Shown: piece after piece, positions 35,689-44,203 of the stretch
Layout: every line of letters starts with the position of its first letter
Numbering within the stretch: the stretch's first letter is position 1
Assembly: GCF_001679485.1 (NCBI RefSeq)
Contig: NZ_LZOZ01000012.1
Location: 1 to 64,000 of the forward strand
Length of the DNA stretch: 64,000 nucleotides
DNA from: Haemophilus sp. CCUG 60358
Lineage (GTDB): Bacteria; Pseudomonadota; Gammaproteobacteria; Enterobacterales; Pasteurellaceae
Direction: 5' to 3'
The notes under the pieces: model-generated
The model's input: only the letters and a program-made list of their open reading frames with translations
What the model was told of the DNA's origin: nothing
Database searches by the model: none
Program-made: the position numbers and the translations under genes

Positions 35689-36385
35689 ACATTTTCAAAT
35701 AAAATGCCTTTGTCAATGTAATAAATTCCCCTGTGTACTGATTGTTTTCGTCATAAATCACCAAGCTATCTTTTACCTGTGGTAAATGCTCCCGGCTAAA
35801 TGTGAGTAACATACGTTGTGGATCTTTCCCTATTTTTGTAATGACATCAGTTTGTTTAATACAATAAAGTGCGGTTGAATTTATCAATGTTTTTCCCGCC
35901 TCATAAGGCAAGACAAAACTGATTTTTCCTTTTTCGGATAAACAACTCGTCGCCCAATTTAACCAATCTAAATGGCTTTGTTGAACATAACGGGCAAGCG
36001 CTCGTTCGTCATTTTTACATTCAACGCCTTGTGCAAAATAAGGCGGATTAGCCACAATTAAATCAAATTGATATGCTGTTTGTTGGCAATAGGTTTGCAC
36101 ATCTTGGCTTGTTAAATGAAGGCGATTGTGCCATGGCGAAGCCTTAAAGTTTTCTTGTGCTTGTTGTGCTGCAAGGGGATCAAGTTCAACGGCTTCAATT
36201 TGGCAATGCACATGACTTCGTTGGGCAAGCATTAGTGCAACTAAGCCTGTGCCAGTTCCCATATCAAGAATCCGCTGACAATCAGGCACATCCGCCCAAG
36301 CACCCAGTAAAATGCCGTCAGTGCCGACTTTCATTGCACAATGTTGTTGATTAATATGGAATTGTTTAAAGGTAAAGCTGCTCAT
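35687..36385 (-). CDS. trmN6: tRNA1(Val) (adenine-37-N6)-methyltransferase TrmN6
   Basis: Methylates A37 of tRNA1(Val). The 232-aa class I methyltransferase has the SAM motif ILDMGTGTGLVALMLAQR (about 39-56) and the N6-adenine catalytic motif VANPPYF (about 109-115). It is divergent from srmB, as in E. coli and H. influenzae, with a 70-base shared promoter region that holds one uptake signal (36404-36412). Confidence 0.94.
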   Translation of the reverse strand: MSSFTFKQFHINQQHCAMKVGTDGILLGAWADVPDCQRILDMGTGTGLVALMLAQRSHVHCQIEAVELDPLAAQQAQENFKASPWHNRLHLTSQDVQTYCQQTAYQFDLIVANPPYFAQGVECKNDERALARYVQQSHLDWLNWATSCLSEKGKISFVLPYEAGKTLINSTALYCIKQTDVITKIGKDPQRMLLTFSREHLPQVKDSLVIYDENNQYTGEFITLTKAFYLKM

Positions 36386-36455
36386 AAAATCTTGCGGAAA
36401 ATGACCGCACTTTCAGGTATAATCAGCCCCAATTTTAACAAATTAACGCAAAATA

Positions 36456-37787
36456 ATGAATTTATCTCCATTTGAAGAATTCGCTCTTTCCCCCGAATTA
36501 TTAAAAGCCTTAGAAAAGAAAGGCTACACTCGCCCAACTGCCATTCAATTAGAAGCGATTCCTGCTGCCATGGAAGAGCGAGATGTGCTCGGTTCTGCAC
36601 CAACAGGTACTGGTAAAACGGCTGCATTCTTATTGCCAGCGATTCAGCATTTATTAGATTATCCGCGTCGTAAGCCAGGCGCACCTCGCATTTTAATTTT
36701 AACGCCAACCCGTGAGTTAGCGATGCAGGTTGCAGAGCAAGCGGAAGAACTGGCGCAATTCACGCATTTGAAGATTGCAACCATTACTGGCGGTGTGGCT
36801 TATCAAAATCATGGGGAAGTATTTAATTCAAATCAGGATATCGTAGTAGCAACACCGGGGCGTTTATTGCAATACATCAAAGAAGAGAACTTTGATTGTC
36901 GCGCGGTAGAAATGCTAATTTTTGATGAAGCAGATCGCATGTTGCAAATGGGCTTTGGGCAAGATGCGGAGAAAATTGCGGCTGAAACACGTTGGCGTAA
37001 ACAAACGCTCCTTTTCTCTGCCACATTAGAAGGGGAGTTATTAGTTGATTTCGCAGAACGTTTATTGAATGATCCGGTAAAAATTGATGCCGAGCCAAGT
37101 CGTCGTGAGCGTAAGAAAATCAATCAGTGGTATTATCACGCTGATAGCAATGAACATAAAATTAAGTTGCTTGCACGTTTTATCGAAATCGAGAAAGTGA
37201 GCCGTGGTATTGTGTTTGTCCGTCGTCGCGAAGATGTGCGTGAGCTTTCTGAAACTTTGCGTAAACGTGGCATTCGCTCCACTTATCTAGAAGGCGATAT
37301 GGCACAAACGCAACGTAATAATGCCATTGATAAGTTGAAATCAGGTGTTGTTACTGTGTTAGTGGCAACTGACGTGGCTGCTCGCGGGATTGATATTGAT
37401 GATGTCACACACGTGATGAACTTCGATTTACCTTATAGTGCAGATACGTATTTGCATCGTATTGGTCGTACGGCTCGTGCAGGGAAAAAAGGTACAGCTG
37501 TTTCTTTTGTGGAAGCCCATGATTACAAATTACTTGGTAAGATTAAGCGTTATACAGAAGAGCTTTTGAAAGCGCGTATTTTAGAAGGCTTAGAACCTCG
37601 AACCAAACCACCAAAAGATGGGGAAGTAAAATCTATGTCTAAAAAGCAAAAAGCGCGTATTAAAGAAAAGCGTGAAGAAAAGAAAAAATCAGAGGTGAAG
37701 AAAAAAGCCAAACTTCGTCATAAAGATACGAAAAATATAGGTAAACGTCGTAAACCAAGCACAGAAAAAGCTGCAGAGAAACAATAA
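36456..37787 (+). CDS. srmB: ATP-dependent RNA helicase SrmB
   Basis: DEAD-box helicase that helps early 50S assembly with L4 and L24. The 443-aa protein has motif I APTGTGKT (about 49-56), PTRELA, DEAD (IFDEADRM near 155), SAT, and motif VI HRIGRTARAG. The C-terminal tail (about 390-443) is strongly basic and Lys-rich. The ribosome site is weak (GCAAAATA). Confidence 0.95.
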   Translation: MNLSPFEEFALSPELLKALEKKGYTRPTAIQLEAIPAAMEERDVLGSAPTGTGKTAAFLLPAIQHLLDYPRRKPGAPRILILTPTRELAMQVAEQAEELAQFTHLKIATITGGVAYQNHGEVFNSNQDIVVATPGRLLQYIKEENFDCRAVEMLIFDEADRMLQMGFGQDAEKIAAETRWRKQTLLFSATLEGELLVDFAERLLNDPVKIDAEPSRRERKKINQWYYHADSNEHKIKLLARFIEIEKVSRGIVFVRRREDVRELSETLRKRGIRSTYLEGDMAQTQRNNAIDKLKSGVVTVLVATDVAARGIDIDDVTHVMNFDLPYSADTYLHRIGRTARAGKKGTAVSFVEAHDYKLLGKIKRYTEELLKARILEGLEPRTKPPKDGEVKSMSKKQKARIKEKREEKKKSEVKKKAKLRHKDTKNIGKRRKPSTEKAAEKQ

Positions 37788-37790
37788 AAA

Positions 37791-37824
37791 AATAGCCGCA
37801 CTCATTAAGTGCGGTTATTTTTTT
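37791..37824. terminator. Uptake-signal-type terminator after srmB
   Basis: AATAGCCGCACT (37791-37802) pairs with AGTGCGGTTATT (37808-37819), one G-U pair, followed by TTTTT. Only the right side is an exact uptake signal (37807-37815). Confidence 0.8.
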
Positions 37825-37826
37825 GA

Positions 37827-38030
37827 CTATTTATGAACTTGGCTACCAATTAAGCCACCTAATGCGGCACCACCTAATGTGGTTGCGGCATTACCGCCAA
37901 TCATATAGCCTGCTGCGCCGCCGATAGCCGCGCCAGCTGTTGTATTTTTTTGAGTACGACTCATATTTCCACATGCTGCAAGAGAAATAACAGTCATCGC
38001 GATAACAAGTGATTTTCCAATTAATTTCAT
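37827..38030 (-). CDS. Small glycine-zipper lipoprotein (OsmB-like)
   Basis: A 67-aa predicted lipoprotein. The signal peptide ends at lipobox LAAC (Cys20), and the mature part is almost entirely a glycine-zipper region (TAGAAIGGAAGYMIGGNAAT, then LGGAALGGLIG), the pattern of OsmB- and SlyB-type envelope lipoproteins. It ends SQVHK. A GGAGAGATCC ribosome site precedes it. It stands alone between srmB and the DUF4298-like gene; no specific function can be given. Confidence 0.85.
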   Translation of the reverse strand: MKLIGKSLVIAMTVISLAACGNMSRTQKNTTAGAAIGGAAGYMIGGNAATTLGGAALGGLIGSQVHK

Positions 38031-38159
38031 AGGATCTCTCCGTGTTTAACATATAAAACTATCCATATTGATAGTACTCCATAAGACAAACAGAGATGAA
38101 TGAAAGTTCAAAAATATGCGTTTTTCGATGTTTTTCTGAACAATGAAATATATTGAATG

Positions 38160-38480
38160 TTAATCTTTCGCTTGATCTAATACTTTCGCAACCACTTTCA
38201 AATATTCAATAGCCAATCCATGGTGTCCTGTACTTGCATTAAATACTAAATCTTCACTTAATACACCACAAGGCATATTTTCAGGAATTTCACCTTCTTC
38301 ATAAGCCCGATAGTCAGCTCGCCAGTCACCATCAAAATAATAGTGTTCTAAGGTTTTCATTTTTGGTAAGAAGGCCTGCCATTTTTCAAGAAATTGTTCT
38401 GCGTCAGCTAAGAAACTCTCTGCTTCATTGAGAAGGTTTTCCATTTCTGAAATTTTATCTAAGCGTGATTGAGGTAACAT
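38160..38480 (-). CDS. DUF4298-like protein, function unknown
   Basis: A 106-aa acidic, helical cytoplasmic protein. The N-terminal half is a likely coiled coil (KISEMENLLNEAESFLADAE), followed by LEHYYFDGDWRADYRAYEEG, which I recall as typical of DUF4298. I chose the ATG at 38480, because the upstream ATGGAG at 38492 supplies its ribosome site (GGAG) rather than being the likelier start. It lies upstream of the inverted uptake signals that separate it from gnd. Function unknown. Confidence 0.72.
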   Translation of the reverse strand: MLPQSRLDKISEMENLLNEAESFLADAEQFLEKWQAFLPKMKTLEHYYFDGDWRADYRAYEEGEIPENMPCGVLSEDLVFNASTGHHGLAIEYLKVVAKVLDQAKD

Positions 38481-38508
38481 AGGTTTCTCCAAAATAAGGT
38501 AAAAATAA

Positions 38509-38536
38509 ACCGCACTTTATGCGAACAAAGTGCGGT
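38509..38536. repeat. Inverted uptake-signal pair between gnd and the DUF4298-like gene
   Basis: ACCGCACTT (38509-38517) and AAGTGCGGT (38528-38536) face each other across a 10-base spacer. The stem is only 9-11 bp and has no clear T run, so terminator function after gnd is possible but not obvious. Confidence 0.8.
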
Positions 38537-38559
38537 GAGTTTATCATGCGTTTTTAGAT

Positions 38560-40014
38560 TTACACATCATAAGTGGTAGATGCAGTATTACCACCGCGAC
38601 CTGTCCAGTTGGTGTGGAAGAATTCACCGCGTGGTTTGTCGGTACGCTCATAAGTATGTGCACCGAAGTAGTCACGTTGTGCTTGCAATAAATTTGCTGG
38701 TAAACGTGCTGAAGTATAGCCATCTAAGAAGGTAATCGCAGAGGCCATACAAGGCATTGGGATACCCACTTCGATCGATTTTGCCACCACTTTACGCCAG
38801 TCGCTTAATGCGTTTTCTAAAATGCCTTTGAAGTAGCTATCTGAACCTAAGAAGATTAAATCTGGGTTCGCTTCGTATGCATCACGAATGTTACCTAAGA
38901 AACGGCTACGGATAATACAACCTTCACGCCATAACAACGCTGTTGCTCCGTAGTTAATGTTCCAGCCAAATTGTTCAGAGGCTTCGCGAATCAGCATAAA
39001 GCCTTGTGCGTAAGAAATGATTTTTGACGCCAATAATGCTTTACGTACTGCTTCAATCCACACTTTTTTGTCGCCTTCAACCGGTTGAATTGTTTTGCCA
39101 AATAATTGATTAGCGGCAACACGTTGATCTTTAAATGAAGATACGCAACGAGCAAAGACAGATTCAGTGATTAAGGTTAATGGAATACCGAAATCTAATG
39201 CATTGATACCCGTCCATTTACCTGTCCCTTTTTGGCCAGCTGTATCTAAGATTTTTTCAACTAATGGCTCACCATCAGCATCTTTATAACCAAGAATATC
39301 GGTCGTGATATCGATTAAATAGCTATCCAGTTCAGTTTTTTTCCATTCTGCGAAGATAGCTTTCATTTCTTCATAGCTTAAGCCTAAACCTTCTTTTAAA
39401 AATTGGTAAGCTTCACAGATTAATTGCATATCGCCATATTCGATACCATTGTGAACCATTTTCACGAAGTGGCCTGCACCTTCGCCGCCAACCCAGTCAC
39501 AGCAAGGTTCGCCTTGTTCTGTTTTAGCTGAGATTGCTTGGAAGATTGGTTTAACATATGGCCATGCTTCGTGGTTACCACCCGGCATGATTGATGGTCC
39601 ATGACGCGCACCTTCTTCACCACCCGAAACACCCGAACCAATAAAGCGAATACCTTTTTCAGCCAATGCTTTAACACGACGGTTGGTATCAGGATAGTTT
39701 GAGTTACCACCATCAATGATGATGTCGCCTTCTTCTAAGTGTGGTAATAATGCCTCAATGAATTGATCCACTACATCACCCGCGCGCACCATTAACATCA
39801 CTTTACGTGGTTTTTCTAATTTAGAAGCTAAATCTTCTAAAGAGTATGCGCCGATAATATTCGTGCCTTTTGCTGCGCCTTGTAAAAATTCATCCACTTT
39901 TGAAGTGGTACGGTTATATGCCACAACTTTAAAGCCATGATCATTCATATTTAAAATGAGGTTTTGCCCCATTACGGCTAAGCCGATAACACCGATGTCG
40001 CCTTTTACTGACAT
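38560..40014 (-). CDS. gnd: 6-phosphogluconate dehydrogenase (decarboxylating)
   Basis: Third enzyme of the oxidative pentose-phosphate pathway: converts 6-phosphogluconate to ribulose 5-phosphate with NADPH and CO2. The 484-aa protein has the NADP motif IGVIGLAVMGQNLILN (about 7-22), the substrate motif GSGVSGGEEGARHGPSIMPG (about 127-146) and the C-terminal NTASTTYDV. A GGAG ribosome site precedes it. It is in the same direction as pgl and zwf, but three accessory genes lie between. Confidence 0.97.
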   Translation of the reverse strand: MSVKGDIGVIGLAVMGQNLILNMNDHGFKVVAYNRTTSKVDEFLQGAAKGTNIIGAYSLEDLASKLEKPRKVMLMVRAGDVVDQFIEALLPHLEEGDIIIDGGNSNYPDTNRRVKALAEKGIRFIGSGVSGGEEGARHGPSIMPGGNHEAWPYVKPIFQAISAKTEQGEPCCDWVGGEGAGHFVKMVHNGIEYGDMQLICEAYQFLKEGLGLSYEEMKAIFAEWKKTELDSYLIDITTDILGYKDADGEPLVEKILDTAGQKGTGKWTGINALDFGIPLTLITESVFARCVSSFKDQRVAANQLFGKTIQPVEGDKKVWIEAVRKALLASKIISYAQGFMLIREASEQFGWNINYGATALLWREGCIIRSRFLGNIRDAYEANPDLIFLGSDSYFKGILENALSDWRKVVAKSIEVGIPMPCMASAITFLDGYTSARLPANLLQAQRDYFGAHTYERTDKPRGEFFHTNWTGRGGNTASTTYDV

Positions 40015-40083
40015 TGTTTTCTCCTGTTTGTGAGGTACAAGTCTTTGTACCGATTGAATATGTTGGTGTAACTAAATTTCACT

Positions 40084-40959
40084 CTACATTGATTGATATA
40101 TTTTATCCTCTAAAAGCTCTTGAAAAGATAAAAAGACAGCCATTAAAAAATCAAAGATTATTTTATCTTCAATATTAGCGCTTGTTTTAAGTGTTGAGCT
40201 AATATTATCAAGTATATATGCAATATTTTTGTTTTTAACTTCGAATTTCTTATCTAATATTCTTTTTCCATAGTCATATAAGAAGTTAAGGAAGTTTTTG
40301 CTTTCTAAAACACGAACGTGGTTAGGATAACTTTCCGTCGCAATATAAACATTATCTTCAGTTTTATATGCGGTTAGATTTAGTTTTAAAAAACCAGAGT
40401 AGGATATAGAAATTACATCTTTATATGATCGAATGTGAGCATGTTTACCTATATGTCCATTAACAATACTTGAGTTTTCTATAATTGCATCATCAAAGAT
40501 AATTGAATTTTCAATTGAAGAATCACAAATTTTACTTTTATCGAAGATATATGAGTCTCCACAAATTGTAGATGCACCTAAAATCATAGCATCTCCGTAT
40601 ACCGAAGAGTTATTTTCAACAGATGAATCTTCAGAAACTATAGCATTCCCAGAGGCTGTTGCATTATGGATGAGCATCGCATTATCACGAACTATAGCAT
40701 TTTCAGAAACTATCGCATTGTCTAGAACTTTACTATTTCCAAGAACCTTTGCATTATCTTTTATCCAAGCTTTGCCTATATGTGATAAATTATTTTCACT
40801 TTCAATATATCCTCCGAGAGAGCCTTCTTCAACAATCGGGGGATCCCAATAGTTATCTTCTTCGTCATCATAGGGGTAAATTGTTATTAGCGCTTCTATT
40901 TGATAAAGTGTTCTTCCTTCATAAACAATAGTATTATTTGTTAAACGATATTTTTTCAT
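40084..40959 (-). CDS. YdcK-like repeat protein, function unknown
   Basis: A 291-aa protein. Residues 46-80 (SLGGYIESENNLSHIGKAWI) resemble the start of E. coli YdcK and related phage-type proteins. Residues about 60-175 are repeats of roughly six residues (AIVSENAIVRDNA and similar), predicting a left-handed beta-helix; the remaining ~110 residues are AT-rich and unassigned. The base composition is visibly lower in GC than the neighbours, there is no uptake signal and the ribosome site is weak. These are signs of recent acquisition. Confidence 0.75.
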   Translation of the reverse strand: MKKYRLTNNTIVYEGRTLYQIEALITIYPYDDEEDNYWDPPIVEEGSLGGYIESENNLSHIGKAWIKDNAKVLGNSKVLDNAIVSENAIVRDNAMLIHNATASGNAIVSEDSSVENNSSVYGDAMILGASTICGDSYIFDKSKICDSSIENSIIFDDAIIENSSIVNGHIGKHAHIRSYKDVISISYSGFLKLNLTAYKTEDNVYIATESYPNHVRVLESKNFLNFLYDYGKRILDKKFEVKNKNIAYILDNISSTLKTSANIEDKIIFDFLMAVFLSFQELLEDKIYQSM

Positions 40960-41004
40960 TATTTAATTTAAAATAGCATGGAAATAACTCCACGTTCGGT
41001 CATC

Positions 41005-41056
41005 TTAACTCTTCGTCAGCGTTAAAAACCAATATGCGGATAATAATCTATAGCAA
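41005..41056 (-). pseudogene. Remnant of a GNAT acetyltransferase 3' end
   Basis: On the minus strand this reads Ala-Ile-Asp-Tyr-Tyr-Pro-His-Ile-Gly-Phe and then stops, matching the C-terminal AVDYYPHIGF of the intact GNAT gene at 41464-41856. The 20 bases at 41029-41048 are identical to 41501-41520, and 13 bases at 41005-41017 are identical to 41464-41476, with an internal deletion between. It is a truncated second copy. Confidence 0.8.
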
Positions 41057-41064
41057 AACTTCTT

Positions 41065-41406
41065 TTAAATTTCTCTAATTAAAGAGCTACCTTGCTCTAA
41101 CGTGTCTAGCCACTGCCATTTTTCATGTCCGACGAGCTTACTTTCTTCTAAAGAAAATCTTGTACAACAACGACCCAGACGATTTTCTAGAGATTGATTT
41201 AAATGTTGATACGTAAATTCAATTTGAGTCTCGTCAATCCATTTTCCAATTAAAAAGCCTTTTAAAATTTCACCTCCACCATATTCGGCCCAAATCATGT
41301 TGCCTTGTTGGTGATAATGAAATTCTGTTTGGCTACTGACCTCACCATTTGCGGTGTTTTCAACAGCAATAAATTTTTTATTATCTAAATTCAACATTAA
41401 AGTCAT
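41065..41406 (-). CDS. Small conserved protein, function unknown
   Basis: A 113-aa protein, probably mostly beta-strand: FIAVENTANGEVSSQTEFHY, then IWAEYGGGEILKGFLIGKW. It resembles a small family sometimes labelled N-acetylglutamate synthase in databases; it has no acetyl-CoA motif, so that label is doubtful and may have come from neighbouring GNAT genes. The start could be the ATG at 41406 or the one at 41397. It lies just upstream of an intact GNAT gene's remnant copy and downstream of the intact copy. Confidence 0.7.
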   Translation of the reverse strand: MTLMLNLDNKKFIAVENTANGEVSSQTEFHYHQQGNMIWAEYGGGEILKGFLIGKWIDETQIEFTYQHLNQSLENRLGRCCTRFSLEESKLVGHEKWQWLDTLEQGSSLIREI

Positions 41407-41463
41407 TCCGCATCTGATGTATCTATATTTTAATTTAACTTTAGTCCGTACAATGCTAATAGA

Positions 41464-41856
41464 TTAACTCTTCGTCCACGCACTCATATGTTGAGTAAAT
41501 CCAATATGCGGATAATAATCCACTGCTTGTGGAGCTGATAAAAGCACGATTTTGGCTTGTGGATGTAACGCCTGTTTGGTGTGTTCAATTAACTGCAAGC
41601 CGATACCTTGTTTTTGATATTGTTCATCAACCGCTAAATCAGATAAATAACAGCAATAGGCAAAATCCGTCACGGAACGTGCCACACCTACTAATTGTTC
41701 ACCATCCCAAGCGGTGACTAACAAATCCGCATGATGCAGCATCGCTGCGACACGTTTTTCATCCTCTAACGGACGGCGTGCCCCGAGCGTTGTTTTATTT
41801 AGTAATTCAATAAATTGTTTAACTGAAACTGGTTCATTCACTTTGTAGTCTATCAT
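41464..41856 (-). CDS. GNAT-family N-acetyltransferase
   Basis: A 130-aa single-domain GNAT. The acetyl-CoA-binding motif A is DEQYQKQGIGLQLIEH (about 77-92), preceded by the strand CYLSDLAV; the C-terminal YYPHIGF motif is typical of the family. The substrate is unknown. An AGGG ribosome site precedes the ATG. It lies 33 bases before pgl on the same strand order (downstream of pgl in transcription). Its 3' end was duplicated about 460 bases further on. Confidence 0.85.
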   Translation of the reverse strand: MIDYKVNEPVSVKQFIELLNKTTLGARRPLEDEKRVAAMLHHADLLVTAWDGEQLVGVARSVTDFAYCCYLSDLAVDEQYQKQGIGLQLIEHTKQALHPQAKIVLLSAPQAVDYYPHIGFTQHMSAWTKS

Positions 41857-41889
41857 TTTGCAACCCTATGATATTTGATACTCAACTTG

Positions 41890-42588
41890 TTATAGCAATT
41901 TCGCCGCCGCTTTATCCAAATACCATTCCGTCACTCCATTTTTTGCTTTAATTTTTGCTGCGGGATAAGGCAGATTCTCTGCAGGAGTCGTTTGGATTTC
42001 TTTTAAAATATCCGCTTTGCTTTCGCCGGTGACCAAATAGGTAATGCGTTTCGCTTGTTCAATGAGTTTGGCTGTTTTAGAAATGCGAATTTGACCACTT
42101 TCAGGGTGTTTAGCAATGACAGCTGGGTTTTCATCATCAAAATTAGTTTGATGTGGGAAGAGAGAAGCGGTATGACCGTCAGTTCCCATACCTAAAATGA
42201 TCCAATCAAAAACACCGTTTGGAATGACCACACTTAATTCTTCTTCGAAGCGTTTTAACTCAAAGTGCGGTTCATTTTCGCCACGAATTCGGTGGATATT
42301 TTCTGCGGGAATTTGAATATGATCGAATAAGAGTTTTTGCACTTCACCGTAGTTGCTTTCTGAATCTGTTGGTGGAACCATGCGATCATCACCCCACCAA
42401 AAATGCAGATTCTTCCAGTTGATTTGTTCGGTATAAGGCGCTTTGGCTAAAGTTTTGAATAACAGCTTAGGTGTTGAACCGCCAGAAAGAGAAATATGCA
42501 CAGGGTGACTTAATTGACTATAAATCACAAATTCTTGGGCAATCTTTTCAACAGCGTGTTGAGCCGTTGGGAAGGTAATGGTGTTCAT
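41890..42588 (-). CDS. pgl: 6-phosphogluconolactonase
   Basis: Second enzyme of the oxidative pentose-phosphate pathway: hydrolyses 6-phosphogluconolactone. The 232-aa protein is the DevB/Pgl type related to glucosamine-6-phosphate deaminase, with SLSGGSTPK (about 33-41), WWGDDRMVP (about 65-73) and GMGTDGHTASLFP (about 132-144). It lies 61 bases after zwf, with a hairpin between. An uptake signal lies inside (42263-42271). Confidence 0.95.
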   Translation of the reverse strand: MNTITFPTAQHAVEKIAQEFVIYSQLSHPVHISLSGGSTPKLLFKTLAKAPYTEQINWKNLHFWWGDDRMVPPTDSESNYGEVQKLLFDHIQIPAENIHRIRGENEPHFELKRFEEELSVVIPNGVFDWIILGMGTDGHTASLFPHQTNFDDENPAVIAKHPESGQIRISKTAKLIEQAKRITYLVTGESKADILKEIQTTPAENLPYPAAKIKAKNGVTEWYLDKAAAKLL

Positions 42589-42614
42589 GTTTGTTTCTCT
42601 CTATTCGGTGATAA

Positions 42615-42636
42615 GCCTTCTTCTATTGAAGAAGGC
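42615..42636. other. Hairpin between zwf and pgl
   Basis: Perfect 9-bp stem GCCTTCTTC/GAAGAAGGC with a 4-base loop, in the 61-base gap. No T run follows on the transcribed strand, so it looks more like an mRNA stability or processing element than a full terminator. Confidence 0.65.
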
Positions 42637-42649
42637 GAGATATTAATGA

Positions 42650-44131
42650 TTAAACCTTTTTCTTCATTTTACCGCTTGGTTTACGCCATACGCGACCACT
42701 TTTCGCAATGAGTTTTTCGGCTGCAACAGGTCCCCAAGTGCCCGCTTCATATTCGTAGATTCGACCACCCGATTCTTTGTAATCCAAAATCGGTTGCACA
42801 AATTTCCATGCAGCGTGCACCGCATCCGTACGCGCAAAGAGTGTGGCATCGCCTTTCATCGCATCAAGCAATAAGCGTTCATAAGCCGTGAGTACTTGCT
42901 CATCGGCCAAATCGGCATAACGGAAATCCATTGAGACTTCTTTCGCTTCAAAGCCCGCACCTGGCTTTTTCAAACCGAAGCGCATTGAAATGGCTTCATC
43001 AGGTTGAATACGGATGATCAATTTATTCTCAGGCGCATTTTGACTGAATACCGGATGTGGCGTAGTTTTGAAATGAATCACAATTTCTGTCACACGTGCC
43101 GGTAAGCGTTTACCTGTACGCACATAGAAAGGTACGCCAGCCCAACGCCAGTTTTCGATTTCGCAACGTAATGCCATAAAGGTTTCAGTGCGAGAGTTAG
43201 CCGGCACGCCTTTTTCTTGTAAATAACCTTTAACTTCTTTGCCATCAATTTCCGCAGCAGTATATTGACCAAGCACTAAGTTGTGCTCAACGTCATCTTG
43301 CGTTAATGGACGTAAAGAGTGCATGACTTTGGCCACTTCATCACGCATTGAGTTCGCATTGATGATTGCCGGTGGTTCCATGGCAACCATGGCGAGAACT
43401 TGTAATAAGTGGTTTTGGAACATATCACGCATTGCACCAGAGCCATCATAATAGCCACCACGTTCTTCTACGCCAATGGCTTCTGCCCCCGTAATTTCGA
43501 CATAATCAATGTAATTACGGTTCCAAAGCGGTTCGAATAAGCCATTTGAGAAGCGTAAAACAAGTAGGTTTTGAACGGTTTCTTTACCTAGATAATGGTC
43601 GATACGATAGATTTGATGCTCTTCAAAGAAACGATGAATTTGGACGTCGAGTTCTTGTGCGGTTTTTTCATCGTAACCAAAAGGTTTTTCGACAATAATA
43701 CGTTTCCAACCCTCGTCTTCTGTATTTAAACCATGAGCCGCAAGACATTCTGGAATCACACCATATAAGCTTGGTGGCGTGGACATATAGTAAAGGGTGT
43801 TGCCATTCGTTTGATATTTAGTATGTAATTCTTCTAAACGAGGGACTAATTTACCGTAATCGGCCGCATCTGATGTGTTTACCGCTTGGTAATAGAGATG
43901 ACTACAAAAAGCGTCTAGCGTTTCTGGAGTGGTTTCTTCTGTTTCAAGTAACGCTTCGCGCATTTTTTCACGGAAAGTCTCATCGTTTAATTCTGAACGC
44001 GCGACACCTAATACAGAAAATTTGTTTAAACGACCAAATTTGAAGAGATTATAAAGTGCTGGAATGAGTTTACGGTGAGTTAAATCACCGGAAGCACCAA
44101 AAATCACGATACAGTTATTATTAGTTTGCAT
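42650..44131 (-). CDS. zwf: Glucose-6-phosphate 1-dehydrogenase
   Basis: First enzyme of the oxidative pentose-phosphate pathway, producing NADPH. I chose the ATG at 44131 (494 aa, [20 protein letters not shown]), which has an AAGGAA ribosome site; the open frame extends 24 codons further without one. The coenzyme motif GASGDLT lies near 12-18 and the substrate/catalytic motif RIDHYLGKE near 173-181. It follows cysQ and precedes pgl. Confidence 0.97.
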   Translation of the reverse strand: MQTNNNCIVIFGASGDLTHRKLIPALYNLFKFGRLNKFSVLGVARSELNDETFREKMREALLETEETTPETLDAFCSHLYYQAVNTSDAADYGKLVPRLEELHTKYQTNGNTLYYMSTPPSLYGVIPECLAAHGLNTEDEGWKRIIVEKPFGYDEKTAQELDVQIHRFFEEHQIYRIDHYLGKETVQNLLVLRFSNGLFEPLWNRNYIDYVEITGAEAIGVEERGGYYDGSGAMRDMFQNHLLQVLAMVAMEPPAIINANSMRDEVAKVMHSLRPLTQDDVEHNLVLGQYTAAEIDGKEVKGYLQEKGVPANSRTETFMALRCEIENWRWAGVPFYVRTGKRLPARVTEIVIHFKTTPHPVFSQNAPENKLIIRIQPDEAISMRFGLKKPGAGFEAKEVSMDFRYADLADEQVLTAYERLLLDAMKGDATLFARTDAVHAAWKFVQPILDYKESGGRIYEYEAGTWGPVAAEKLIAKSGRVWRKPSGKMKKKV

Positions 44132-44203
44132 ATTATTCCTTATTGTTCCGAGTAGTATTTTTAAATAATGCAATATATTACTGCACTTTACCAATCGAAC
44201 CAA

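Noticed and set aside
41065..41406. Calling the 113-aa gene an N-acetylglutamate synthase
   Set aside because: It has no acetyl-CoA-binding motif and looks beta-rich. The label used for similar proteins probably comes from adjacency to GNAT genes.
40084..41856. A mobile element or prophage carrying the gnd-pgl island
   Set aside because: No transposase, integrase, terminal inverted repeats or target-site duplication is visible; only AT-rich composition and a duplicated gene tail.
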